From Candidatus Woesearchaeota archaeon (lineage in GTDB: Archaea > Nanobdellota > Nanobdellia > Woesearchaeales > GW2011-AR4), in assembly GCA_018303505.1 (NCBI GenBank), contig JAGVYA010000014.1, positions 1 to 32,372 of the forward strand: a stretch of 32,372 nucleotides of DNA. The letters run 5' to 3'. The position numbers were made by a program, and so were the translations under genes. Of this stretch, positions 6,957-14,128 are shown piece by piece (the stretch's first letter is position 1; each line of letters begins with the position of its first letter). The notes under the pieces were generated by a model that searched no databases, was not told where the DNA came from, and saw nothing but the letters and a program-made list of their open reading frames with translations.

Positions 6957-6988
6957 CATTTAAATACTAGATGTATATACGTATATAC
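6957..6988 (+). promoter_or_regulatory. Promoter with tandem GTATATAC operator
   Basis: The TATA box CATTTAAATA (6957-6966) is followed by GTATATAC GTATATAC (6973-6988), two half-sites that together form an 18-bp perfect palindrome TGTATATACGTATATACA (6972-6989) ending at the ATG at 6989. The other AbrB-NTase gene at 25495 has the same TATA sequence and a matching pair GTCTATAC-CAA-GTCTATAC at the same place. The site covers the expected transcription start, so binding by the gene's own DNA-binding domain would shut off expression. Confidence 0.7.
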
Positions 6989-7786
6989 ATGATAACAAAA
7001 CTGGTCCAAAAGTTTGGCAACAGCGGACATATAGTGTTGTCAAAAGAGTATATAGGTAAAAGAATAAGATTTATTGCAGAGCCTAAAACATTTGAAGATA
7101 TAAAGTCAAGTATATTAAAAATAATTAAACCATATTTGGAGAATGTATTGGGTGTTTACTTGTACGGCTCTTACGCAAGAAATGAGCAAACCATTGATTC
7201 AGATGTGGATATTTTGATAGTTACAGATACAAAATTAAAAATCATAGATAAAATTGAAGACTTTTCAATTGTCTCTACAACTGTAAAAGGAATTGAAAAT
7301 GCACTAAATAATAATGCTGTTTTGATATTGCCAATAATAAAAGAAGCTAAAACTGTAATCAATCCAGATTTATTAGAGAAATACAAATATCATAAATTTA
7401 CAAAGAAAAATACCAAGTGGTTTATTGATAGCTCTATAACTGCTTTAGAATTAAATAAGAAAGGTATAGAATTAGATTTTGAAACAGGCAGTCTTGTTTA
7501 TTCTTTAATATTAAGAATAAGAGGTTTGCTAATGATAAAACTTATGCTTAATAATAAACTATATTCAAAATCTTTGTTGTTTAATTATCTAGAAAATAAT
7601 GATTTCTCAAAAGAAAAAATTGGGGAATTGTATAAGATTTATAATAAAGAAAAAAACAGCATAAGGGCAAAAGAAAGTAATATAATAAAAAAAGAAGATT
7701 TAGCAAAGTTATTAATTATAGCTGAAAAATTATTGAAAGAAGTAAAAAATTTATTTAAACATCAAAATTCCACTTATGTATCATAA
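6989..7786 (+). CDS. AbrB/DUF2080-like + nucleotidyltransferase + helical domain protein
   Basis: The 265-aa protein has three parts. Residues 1-35 (MITKLVQKFGNSGHIVLSKE and the following KRIRFI) look like the swapped-hairpin AbrB/DUF2080 DNA-binding fold. Residues about 50-130 are a minimal nucleotidyltransferase with GSYARNEQTIDSDVDILIV (GS and DxD metal ligands). The C-terminal half is helical, as in HEPN or KNTase-C partners, but no RxxxxH RNase motif is seen. The track start at 6971 lies 4 nt after the TATA box, so ATG 6989 is chosen as the leaderless start. A paralogue is at 25495. It resembles a MNT-type toxin-antitoxin module with its repressor fused in one chain; activity is unknown. 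The last codons overlap a perfect hairpin (7770-7790). Confidence 0.75.
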   Translation: MITKLVQKFGNSGHIVLSKEYIGKRIRFIAEPKTFEDIKSSILKIIKPYLENVLGVYLYGSYARNEQTIDSDVDILIVTDTKLKIIDKIEDFSIVSTTVKGIENALNNNAVLILPIIKEAKTVINPDLLEKYKYHKFTKKNTKWFIDSSITALELNKKGIELDFETGSLVYSLILRIRGLLMIKLMLNNKLYSKSLLFNYLENNDFSKEKIGELYKIYNKEKNSIRAKESNIIKKEDLAKLLIIAEKLLKEVKNLFKHQNSTYVS

Positions 7787-8021
7787 GTGGTTTACATATA
7801 ACTAAACATTGCATGGAATTTGGATGTCGCAAAAATCAAAGATTTTTGGGATCTTGAAAATTAGTCGAATGTGAGCGAGTGAAACGAGCTCACTCGCATC
7901 TCACTGAATTTTCTCGATGTTCGAAAACCACCACAAATAAATGGAATTTTGTAGTGTCTAAAACCACTGAATGTGATAGTAATATAATCATGCCACCCAT
8001 CTATGATGGGTGGTTTTTGAC
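7770..8021. mobile_element. Hairpin-bounded structured segment, possible IS200/IS605-type miniature element
   Basis: The segment is bounded by two perfect hairpins of the same design: CCACTTATG-TAT-CATAAGTGG (7770-7790) and CCACCCATC-TAT-GATGGGTGG (7993-8013). Both have a 9-bp stem, TAT loop and CCAC/GTGG ends, and both are followed by T-rich DNA. Inside are AAAAATC-AAA-GATTTTT (7831-7847), GAAAATT/AATTTTC (7856-7862 with 7907-7913) and the GC-rich GCGAGTGA/TCACTCGC (7875-7882 with 7890-7897). No credible protein is encoded. Its right edge cuts a DUF2892 gene copy. Subterminal hairpins fit IS200/IS605-type elements, but no transposase is present and no target site was proven. Confidence 0.45.
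7993..8018 (+). terminator. Hairpin followed by T5
   Basis: A 9-bp perfect stem with TAT loop (7993-8013) runs straight into TTTTT (8014-8018). On the + strand this has the form of an intrinsic terminator and would stop transcripts coming from the NTase gene before they oppose the copper operon. It may equally be an end of the inserted segment. Confidence 0.45.
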
Positions 8022-8156
8022 GAGCGCAATCCAGCCTACAATGAAGATAAGCCAGTTTACCCACACTGCGCTATAATTTGGAGCCCAGGGACCAAGCCAC
8101 CAAAAAGCAAGGGCAAATCTTAAAATTCTGTCCGTTTGGCCCAAATTTTGCTTCAT
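8001..8156 (-). pseudogene. Truncated second copy of the DUF2892 gene
   Basis: Starting at an ATG (8156) with a ribosome-binding site GAGGGGAAG upstream, the frame reads MKQNLGQTDRILRFALAFWW and continues to VGWIAL, almost the same as the intact gene at 10823-11023. Homology then stops near 8022 and the frame runs into the hairpin element, ending after KNHPS. The missing part is the last third (SFFGWCWLHNLMGI in the intact copy), which contains the conserved Trp/Cys end. It follows copA by 33 nt on the same strand, so it was probably once the last gene of the operon. Confidence 0.8.
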
Positions 8157-8189
8157 TTTTTGTACTTCCCCTCAGTTTATAATAAATCA

Positions 8190-10799
8190 TTATGCTTTCC
8201 ATGTTTTCATCACCAGACTGTTGCTTACCACAGATACAGACGAAAATGCCATTGCTGCTCCTGCAATTATTGGATTTAATAAAAATCCGAAGAACGGAAA
8301 CAATAATCCGGCAGCTATCGGAATACCAGCTATATTGTAGAAAAATGCCCAGAACAAATTTTGCTTTATTTTTTTAATTGTATAAGAGCTTAGCTTTATT
8401 GCTGTTACAACATCTCTCAAATCATTTTTTATAAGAATAATCGAGCCTGTTTCAATTGCTACATCTGTTCCGGCTCCAATTGCAATGCCAACATCAGCTG
8501 CTGCAAGCGCAGGCGCGTCATTGATGCCATCTCCGACCATAGCAACTATCTTTCCTTGTTCCTGCATTTTCTTGATTTCCCTTTCCTTGTCCTGCGGAAG
8601 GACTTCTGCAACTACCTTATCGATTCCGACTTGTGCGGCAATTGCTTTTGCAGTTCTTTCATTATCTCCTGTAATCATCACAACTTCCTTGCCTAGCTTG
8701 TGCAGTTCTTCAACCGCTTGTTTTGAATTTTCCTTCAAAGTGTCTGCAATTGCAATAAGCCCTGCAATCGATTTATTTAAAGCAAGAATTATAGTTGTCT
8801 TTCCCTGCTCCTCAAGCTTTTTTATTTTTTCTTCTGCGTCATCGCTTATTTTTATATTGTGTTCGTGCATCAATTTGTCGTTTCCAATCAAAATGTTGTA
8901 ATTCTTGTAATTTGCAGTGATTCCTTTTCCGTGGATTGCTTGAAATTTGCTTGCTTCACTTATTGCAATTTGCCTGCTTTTTGCGAGATTTACGATTGCT
9001 TCTGCCAGAGGGTGTTCAGAGCTTTTTTCTGCTATGGCTACAAATTTCAGCACGTCGTTTTCAACATATTTCTTGTCAAGAACTGCAATATCTGTAACTT
9101 CGGGTTTTCCTTTTGTCAAGGTTCCTGTTTTATCGAAAACAATAGTTGTAAGTTTGTGGGCTGTTTCAAGCGCCTCTGCATTCTTAATCAATATGCCGTG
9201 CTCTGCACCTTTTCCAGTGCCGACCATTATAGCTGTAGGAGTTGCCAAGCCAAGAGCACAGGGGCAGGCTATTATCAATACAGCAATAAATATGGTAAAT
9301 GCAAAAATAAATGGATTGAATGTAAGATTTAGAAAACTTGGAGCGATGAAATACCAGAATAAAAATGAGATTACAGCAATTAATATAACAACTGGAACAA
9401 ATATGCTTGAAACCTTATCAGCTAGTCTTTGTATCGGCGCTTTTGAACCTTGCGCATCCTCAACAAGCTTTATGATTTGCGCAAGCATAGTGTCGCTTCC
9501 GACTTTTGTTGCCTCAACTTTGAAAGCTCCGCTTTTGTTTATTGTTGCTCCAATAACTTTATCATTTATATTCTTTGACACAGGCATGCTTTCTCCTGTC
9601 AACATTGATTCGTCAACATGAGAAGAGCCGGATATCACAACTCCGTCTGTCGGAATTTTCTGCCCTGGCTTGACAATGAAAACATCTCCTATCTGCAATT
9701 CATCTATTGGAATTTCTACTTCTTTGCCATTTCTTACTACAATAGCGGTTTTTGCCTGCAATCCTATAAGCTTTCTAATTGCTTCAGACGCTTTGCCTTT
9801 TGTAAGCGCTTCCAGATATTTTCCAAGCAGTATGAAAGTTATAATTATTGCTGAGGTGTCATAGTAAACATTTCCCGGAAATGTTTTTGGAAGAAAGGTT
9901 GCAAGCACGCTGTATATGTAAGCGGCGCCTGTGCCTACTGCAATCAGCGTGTCCATATTCGCTGTCTTGTTCATCAAACCTATGTAAGTGCCAGTGTAAA
10001 ATCTGTAGCCTAGAATAAGCTGTACTGGTGAAGCGAGAATCAGCAACACAAAATTCTGGTAAGGTATTATTATTTTAAACCATTCAGGAAATGATAAAAT
10101 AAAAATTGGAATGCTTAAAATAAATCCTGCTATAACTTCCCACTTTAATCTTCTTATTTCTCTTTGCCTCGCTTCTTTTTCCCTGTCATTGCTCAAGCCA
10201 GTCTGTTCAATTGCATCATAACCGGCATTTTTTATTGCCCTCTTTATTTCTTCAACGCTTGTCTGTTTAGGGTCATAACTGATAAAAGCATTTTCGTTTA
10301 TGTACAAATCTTTTGAAATAATTCCGTTGACAAGATTAAGAGCATCTTTAACAGTGCCAAGACAATGCGGATTGTCCATTCCGATGACTTTAAGCTTTAA
10401 CTCTACAACATTTGCAGAAGCGGCTGATTCAACAACTTTGTAGCCCGTTTTATTAATGGCTTTTTTCAATGATTCTTCATCAACTTGATATTTATCGAAT
10501 TCAACAGTTGCTTTTTCAGATGCGTAATTCACGCTCGCTCTTTTTACTCCTTTTGTTTTTGACAATGCCTTTTCGATTGTGTTTGCGCATGAAGCGCAAT
10601 GCATTCCTGAAACTGAAATTGTGCATTTTTGCATATTTGAATCGGACTTTGCTTCTGATGCGGGTTTCTCGTCGGCTTTTCCTGTGAATTTTTCATAACA
10701 GCTTTTGCTGCAGAAATAATAATTTTTGCCATTCTTCACAGTACTGAATTTAGTCTTTTTTGCATCAATTTCCATTCCACATACCGGGTCTTTTGCCAT
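8190..10799 (-). CDS. copA: Copper-translocating P1B-type ATPase CopA
   Basis: The protein has an N-terminal YHS/TRASH domain ([15 protein letters not shown] ... [10 protein letters not shown]), a heavy-metal domain with GMHCASC, and a second degenerate one reading GMDNPHC, which lacks the first Cys. The ATPase core shows TGES, the CPC metal motif in [21 protein letters not shown], the SSEHP motif, and [13 protein letters not shown] plus these features place it in the Cu+ exporting group. It pumps Cu+ out of the cytoplasm. The ORF track starts at a GTG (10808); ATG 10799 with GTGAT upstream gives MAKDPVCGM and is preferred. It is the sixth gene of an operon with DUF2892, CCAHH and DUF5676-like proteins. 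Confidence 0.95.
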   Translation of the reverse strand: MAKDPVCGMEIDAKKTKFSTVKNGKNYYFCSKSCYEKFTGKADEKPASEAKSDSNMQKCTISVSGMHCASCANTIEKALSKTKGVKRASVNYASEKATVEFDKYQVDEESLKKAINKTGYKVVESAASANVVELKLKVIGMDNPHCLGTVKDALNLVNGIISKDLYINENAFISYDPKQTSVEEIKRAIKNAGYDAIEQTGLSNDREKEARQREIRRLKWEVIAGFILSIPIFILSFPEWFKIIIPYQNFVLLILASPVQLILGYRFYTGTYIGLMNKTANMDTLIAVGTGAAYIYSVLATFLPKTFPGNVYYDTSAIIITFILLGKYLEALTKGKASEAIRKLIGLQAKTAIVVRNGKEVEIPIDELQIGDVFIVKPGQKIPTDGVVISGSSHVDESMLTGESMPVSKNINDKVIGATINKSGAFKVEATKVGSDTMLAQIIKLVEDAQGSKAPIQRLADKVSSIFVPVVILIAVISFLFWYFIAPSFLNLTFNPFIFAFTIFIAVLIIACPCALGLATPTAIMVGTGKGAEHGILIKNAEALETAHKLTTIVFDKTGTLTKGKPEVTDIAVLDKKYVENDVLKFVAIAEKSSEHPLAEAIVNLAKSRQIAISEASKFQAIHGKGITANYKNYNILIGNDKLMHEHNIKISDDAEEKIKKLEEQGKTTIILALNKSIAGLIAIADTLKENSKQAVEELHKLGKEVVMITGDNERTAKAIAAQVGIDKVVAEVLPQDKEREIKKMQEQGKIVAMVGDGINDAPALAAADVGIAIGAGTDVAIETGSIILIKNDLRDVVTAIKLSSYTIKKIKQNLFWAFFYNIAGIPIAAGLLFPFFGFLLNPIIAGAAMAFSSVSVVSNSLVMKTWKA

Positions 10800-10822
10800 T
10801 TCCATCACTATAATTTAGACAT

Positions 10823-11023
10823 TCACTGGCTTTTATTATCTATCCCCATTAAATTGTGCAGCCAGCACCAGCCAAAAAAGCTCTCAATTAGTGCAATCCA
10901 GCCAACAATTGCTATTAGCCAGTTTGCCCATTCAATCCCAAACTTCGGAGCCCATGGACCTAGCCACCAAAATGCCAATGCAAACCTTAAAATCCTGTCA
11001 GTTTTGCCTAAATTTTGCTTCAT
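10823..11023 (-). CDS. DUF2892 (YgaP-type) small membrane protein
   Basis: The 66-aa product starts MKQNLGKTDRILRF and has two hydrophobic helices, the pattern of DUF2892 proteins. The start at 11023 is chosen over the track start because GAGGTG (11029-11034) sits just before it, directly after the TGA of the upstream gene. The C-terminal helix is unusually rich in Trp with a Cys (GWCWLHNLMGI). The family is often near sulphur-transfer or metal genes; its function is not settled. A truncated copy follows copA at 8001-8156, so the operon once carried this gene on both sides of copA. Confidence 0.85.
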   Translation of the reverse strand: MKQNLGKTDRILRFALAFWWLGPWAPKFGIEWANWLIAIVGWIALIESFFGWCWLHNLMGIDNKSQ

Positions 11024-11033
11024 TCTTCTCACC

Positions 11034-11876
11034 TCACTCCAAATTCCAACTAAACTCTCTTCTTGCACTATCAGTTATAATAAGCTTAATAGATTTTGCG
11101 TTGCCATTTATTGATGGAAGTTTCAAAATGCCATTCCTGTGATGGCCGCCTGCAGGAAAACCTTCCCATTTCAATGGCTTGTAAGTGTTTCCAATATCAT
11201 CATATAAAATAGATATTTCAGTCAATTCAAAATCCAAGTCAACAGAATGTGTGTTAATTTCTATTTGGAACTCTGATGTGCTTAATGGCGTAACTTGAAA
11301 TTCTACATTGTTTTGATTATTTGTTAATGTTTGAAAATTTGTTTTTTGTTCTTTACCAAATGTATTTTTTGAAATTAAATAATATGATGTAAAAATGATA
11401 ATGACTGATATAACTAATAGCGAATATAACAATATCCTCAATTTTGATTTTTCAATTTTAAGATTCATCAAACTTGCCATATAAGTTATGCCCAATATAT
11501 TTGAAAAAATCCCCATTAGCAGAAAAGTTGATTGGTATTTTGTCAAGAATAAGCCTAATGCAGTAATCCCAAGAAAAGGAGCAATGTCTGCGATATGATG
11601 AGCGCAGCAAGCAACCATCGAAGTTGCTGAAACTCCAGAGGAAGCAGCAGCTTGTGCTGTTGCCTTTTTATGCATTTGCTCTTTGACATAAAAAAACATC
11701 CCAATTTGAATTCCAAATCCTGTAACCAATGGAATCATCCAATACCAAAGCTTTACAAAATTATTCAATGCAAAATTAACGCCGCCAAGCAAAGAAGCAA
11801 ATATAAAATAAAAAGCCAACAAAGAAAAGCTGGCAGCTAGCCCTTTCAATACAAATTTGTCATAATTTTCTTCCAT
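11034..11876 (-). CDS. Membrane protein with CCAHH motif and extracytoplasmic domain
   Basis: The 280-aa protein has five to six hydrophobic helices in residues 10-170, then a soluble beta-rich domain (about 185-280). A membrane segment contains MVACCAHHIADIAPFLGI (about residues 92-109), a Cys-Cys/His-His cluster suited to Cu binding. The C-terminal domain includes FPAGGHHRNG and ends in a beta-rich IKLIITDSARREFSWNLE. Proteins with CCAHH-type helices recur beside copper genes in archaea and bacteria to my recollection, but no name is certain. Placement between DUF5676-like and DUF2892/CopA genes supports a copper role. It starts 9 nt after the upstream stop. Confidence 0.7.
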   Translation of the reverse strand: MEENYDKFVLKGLAASFSLLAFYFIFASLLGGVNFALNNFVKLWYWMIPLVTGFGIQIGMFFYVKEQMHKKATAQAAASSGVSATSMVACCAHHIADIAPFLGITALGLFLTKYQSTFLLMGIFSNILGITYMASLMNLKIEKSKLRILLYSLLVISVIIIFTSYYLISKNTFGKEQKTNFQTLTNNQNNVEFQVTPLSTSEFQIEINTHSVDLDFELTEISILYDDIGNTYKPLKWEGFPAGGHHRNGILKLPSINGNAKSIKLIITDSARREFSWNLE

Positions 11877-11885
11877 TCAAGCACC

Positions 11886-12161
11886 CTAAAACTTTTCTCC
11901 AAGCCAATTATAAATCAAGGCAAACACATAACCAACTACTGCACTGCTTAAGGCTACTACTATAAGCCCTATCACAGACTTTGCCAATGTCATATTCTTT
12001 GTTGCTATGCTTGAAATGTCAATGCCATGCACAAAATAATTGCTAACAGTTACTATTGTTTGCAGTGGAAAAATCGCTACAAAAGCAAGACAAACTAAAT
12101 ACACTAGCGCTGTTGTAATGCCTACCGACAAAGCCACAACATTTTTGTTTAACTTTTCCAT
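11886..12161 (-). CDS. DUF5676-like two-to-three-helix membrane protein
   Basis: The 91-aa protein begins MEKLNKNVVALSVGITTALVY and has two or three hydrophobic segments, ending in YVFALIYNWLGEKF. The overall layout (N-terminal LN-xx-ALS-x-G start, final GxxxAxxYN helix) matches DUF5676 membrane proteins, which often accompany metal genes. The match is by eye only. A strong ribosome-binding site (AAGGAGG) precedes the ATG, 18 nt after the stop of the 11-aa peptide gene. Confidence 0.65.
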   Translation of the reverse strand: MEKLNKNVVALSVGITTALVYLVCLAFVAIFPLQTIVTVSNYFVHGIDISSIATKNMTLAKSVIGLIVVALSSAVVGYVFALIYNWLGEKF

Positions 12162-12179
12162 ATTTTAACCTCCTTCTAT

Positions 12180-12215
12180 TTAGCAACATCCTTTGCCTTT
12201 TTTTCCTTTTCCCAT
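12180..12215 (-). CDS. 11-aa micropeptide MGKGKKGKGCC
   Basis: An ATG at 12215 with GGAGGT (12226-12221) five bases upstream opens eleven codons, MGKGKKGKGCC, followed by TAA. It sits alone in the 68-nt gap between the SDR stop and the DUF5676-like start, with a separate strong ribosome-binding site for the next gene, so the first site has no other gene to serve. It shares the MGKGK start, Gly-Lys repeat and terminal Cys-Cys-stop with the peptide at 5206-5232. The host operon encodes a copper pump, which suits a Cys-Cys metal ligand; a Cys-sensing leader peptide is the main alternative. Confidence 0.6.
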   Translation of the reverse strand: MGKGKKGKGCC

Positions 12216-12229
12216 TTTACACCTCCTAA

Positions 12230-12988
12230 TTATCTTGCAGTCCATCCTCCGTCAACAACAAGATTGTGACCTGTTATGAAGCTTGACTCGTCTAATGCAA
12301 GGAAAACAGCTGCATTTCCAATATCCTCTGGCTGCCCAAACCTTCCAACTGGAGTGTTTTCCAGCAGAATTTTTTTAGTTGCTTTATCATTAAGCATTGC
12401 TTTTGTCATATCTGTAACTATAACACCAGGGTCAATGGCGTTTACGGTTATGCCATAGTTCGCACAATCAAGAGCCACTTCCCTTGTTAATTCTGTTACC
12501 CCGCCTTTTGAGGCGCAGTAAGCGCTTATGCCTGGAAAACCAACTAAGCCTGCAATTGAAGAGATATTAATTATTCTGCCTCCTTTGCCTTGCTTGAGCA
12601 TTTGCTCCACAGCATACTTTGTGCAAAGAAAAACTCCTTTTAAATTGACGTCCATTTGCTTGTCCCAGTCTTTTTCTGTTAATGTAGTTACAGTCCCAGA
12701 TACAAGAATTCCTGCATTATTGACGAGAATGTCAACCTTGCCAAACTTTTTTACAGCTTTTGCCACTAAATTTTTTACATCCTTTTCCTTAGAAACATCT
12801 GCAACAACAAAAATTGCATCACTGCCAAGGCTTTTTATTTCTTCAACAACATCATCTGCGTCTTTGCTATGCTCATGCGAATTAACTACAACTTTGCAGC
12901 CTTCTTTAGCTAATGCGATTGCTACGCCTCTTCCAATGCCTCTGTTTGAGCCTGTAACAATTGCAACCTTGCTTTCCAATCTTTTCAT
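12230..12988 (-). CDS. Short-chain dehydrogenase/reductase (FabG-like)
   Basis: The 252-aa protein has the classical SDR signature: TGSNRGIGRG nucleotide loop (about 13-22), NNAG (about 89-92), catalytic Ser in NISSIAG, and YCASK (Tyr/Lys pair about 157-161). The end, GHNLVVDGGW, is typical of FabG-like reductases and glucose 1-dehydrogenase relatives. An Arg near residue 17 and His at SHEHS after beta-2 suggest a possible NADP preference. The substrate cannot be told from sequence. It heads the run of copper genes, with GAGGTGA (12998-12992) before the ATG, which is an unusual partner for a copper operon. Confidence 0.85.
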   Translation of the reverse strand: MKRLESKVAIVTGSNRGIGRGVAIALAKEGCKVVVNSHEHSKDADDVVEEIKSLGSDAIFVVADVSKEKDVKNLVAKAVKKFGKVDILVNNAGILVSGTVTTLTEKDWDKQMDVNLKGVFLCTKYAVEQMLKQGKGGRIINISSIAGLVGFPGISAYCASKGGVTELTREVALDCANYGITVNAIDPGVIVTDMTKAMLNDKATKKILLENTPVGRFGQPEDIGNAAVFLALDESSFITGHNLVVDGGWTAR

Positions 12989-13051
12989 TCTATCACCTCT
13001 TACAAATTAATATTTTTATTTTTTGGAGATTTCTTTCCAGAGCTTTATAAT

Positions 13052-13525
13052 TCATAAATAGACTAGAATTATCAAGCCTATGACAAGCACCAGGGATAAA
13101 AAATTAAGAAAACCCCAATATCCAAGGCCATATCCTGAACCCATCATGCCATATCCAAAATTGTAGTTCATCATGTTCATCATTCCTCCACTCATCATAT
13201 TTATATTTTCATTACAATAAAGTCTTCTTGCCATATTGATATGAGTCTGCCTTAATGTCGCGGAGCCTTCACCACCCATCATCCTGTCCATAAGTTCATG
13301 CGCTTCTCCAGGATGCATCTGCTCCATCAAATAATCTCCAAGAATTTCTAGCTGGTTTTCTGTCAACTGCGAGCATGGAGTTTTTGCGTCAATAAGTTTC
13401 TTAGCTTCTGCAAAATCCTCAGTATGGGCTAGAACAAGGTTAATGCTTAAAGCAAAAATCAAAAAATACAATAAACCTTTTTTCAAATTAATACATTCCA
13501 ATTTTGAAAATCTATCTTTTGGCAT
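13052..13525 (-). CDS. Exported Met-rich protein, probable copper binder
   Basis: Translation from ATG 13525 gives MPKDRFSKLE, a signal-anchor helix (KGLLYFLIFALSINLVLAHT) and a soluble helical part with HPGEAHELMDRMMGGEG. A Met/Gly/Tyr-rich run with nine Met (around MMSGGMMNMMNYN) then precedes a final membrane helix. Met clusters outside the membrane commonly bind Cu+. The track start is a GTG at 13546, too close to the TATA box (13550-13558) to be used. It lies 63 nt ahead of the SDR gene and may be the first gene of the copper operon. A TRASH-type regulator is divergently encoded. Confidence 0.7.
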   Translation of the reverse strand: MPKDRFSKLECINLKKGLLYFLIFALSINLVLAHTEDFAEAKKLIDAKTPCSQLTENQLEILGDYLMEQMHPGEAHELMDRMMGGEGSATLRQTHINMARRLYCNENINMMSGGMMNMMNYNFGYGMMGSGYGLGYWGFLNFLSLVLVIGLIILVYL

Positions 13526-13549
13526 ATCCGTTTTCGTAATTATCACGAC

Positions 13550-13665
13550 TATTTAAACTTTTCTATTTATATCGGATTTTGATATATCGAAATTGTATAG
13601 CAATTTCGGATGTTCGAGAATATATCTATTTTCGACATATCGAAAAAAAGAAAGATATTTATATA
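13550..13665. promoter_or_regulatory. Divergent promoter with palindromic operators
   Basis: TATA boxes face both ways: AGTTTAAAT on the - strand (13550-13558 region) for the Met-rich gene, and TATTTATATA (13656-13665) for the PadR gene. Between them are two related sites, TTTTGATATATCGAAA (13577-13592) and TTTTCGACATATCGAAAA (13629-13646), sharing a GAnATATCGAAA core. A perfect inverted repeat CGAAATTG-TATAG-CAATTTCG lies at 13588-13608. The arrangement fits control of both directions by one dimeric regulator, most simply the PadR-TRASH protein. Confidence 0.7.
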
Positions 13666-13686
13666 GGTTTAATTTTAGGATTTTTT

Positions 13687-14100
13687 ATGGCAGATGTAAA
13701 AATAACCAATATGCTAAAATTCTATACACTATGCCTCTTGGCAACCGGTCCAAAACATGGCTATGATTTAATGAAAGAACTGGAAGAAAAGCTTGGAAGA
13801 AAAATAAGCTCCAGCAATGTATACCCCTTTTTAAATATTTTAAGAAAGAACAAATTAATAAAATTTGACAAAGTTGGAAAGAGGGACAAGAAAACATATT
13901 ATTTAACAACAGAAGGAAAAAATTTCACCAAAGGCATGTTCAATAAATTTGGGGATTTGATTGATGTCGCTATCGAGCCGAGAATATCAACATGCCCATG
14001 CGGTTGTAGGATTTATTCTGGAGGTTATACTGGAAAAATCAAAGGAAAAATGGTGAAGTTTTGCTGCTCGCATTGCGCAAAAACTTATAAGTCAAAATAA
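13687..14100 (+). CDS. PadR-family regulator with C-terminal TRASH metal domain
   Basis: From ATG 13687 the protein is 137 aa; the upstream 36 residues in the ORF track read through the promoter and are not used. The PadR winged helix is seen in TGPKHGYDLMKELEEKLG (about 19-36), SSSNVYPFLNILRKNKLI and the wing KRDKKTYYLT. The tail CPCGCRIYSGGYTGKIKGKM ... FCCSHCAKTYKSK has the Cys pattern of a TRASH domain, a metal-sensing zinc-finger-like unit also found in archaeal copper regulators. The likely role is copper-dependent control of the divergent copper genes. The TATA box 22 nt upstream supports a leaderless start. Confidence 0.85.
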   Translation: MADVKITNMLKFYTLCLLATGPKHGYDLMKELEEKLGRKISSSNVYPFLNILRKNKLIKFDKVGKRDKKTYYLTTEGKNFTKGMFNKFGDLIDVAIEPRISTCPCGCRIYSGGYTGKIKGKMVKFCCSHCAKTYKSK

Positions 14101-14128
14101 AAGTGGCGATAGAACTTTAATTTGAATA

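Noticed and set aside
7770-7790. Left hairpin as a simple terminator of the AbrB-NTase gene
   Set aside because: The stop codon lies inside the stem and the following T run is interrupted (TTTACA); its close match in design to the right hairpin suggests a shared origin, so it was listed with the segment.
7879-8076. 65-aa + strand ORF across the hairpin segment
   Set aside because: It reads through hairpins and the antisense of the DUF2892 fragment; no ribosome-binding site and no recognisable product.
8485-9621. Several + strand ORFs of 138-224 aa opposite copA
   Set aside because: They are antisense frames of a fully matching CopA gene; their sequences are low-complexity Ser/Ala/Cys mirrors with no motif, ribosome-binding site or promoter.
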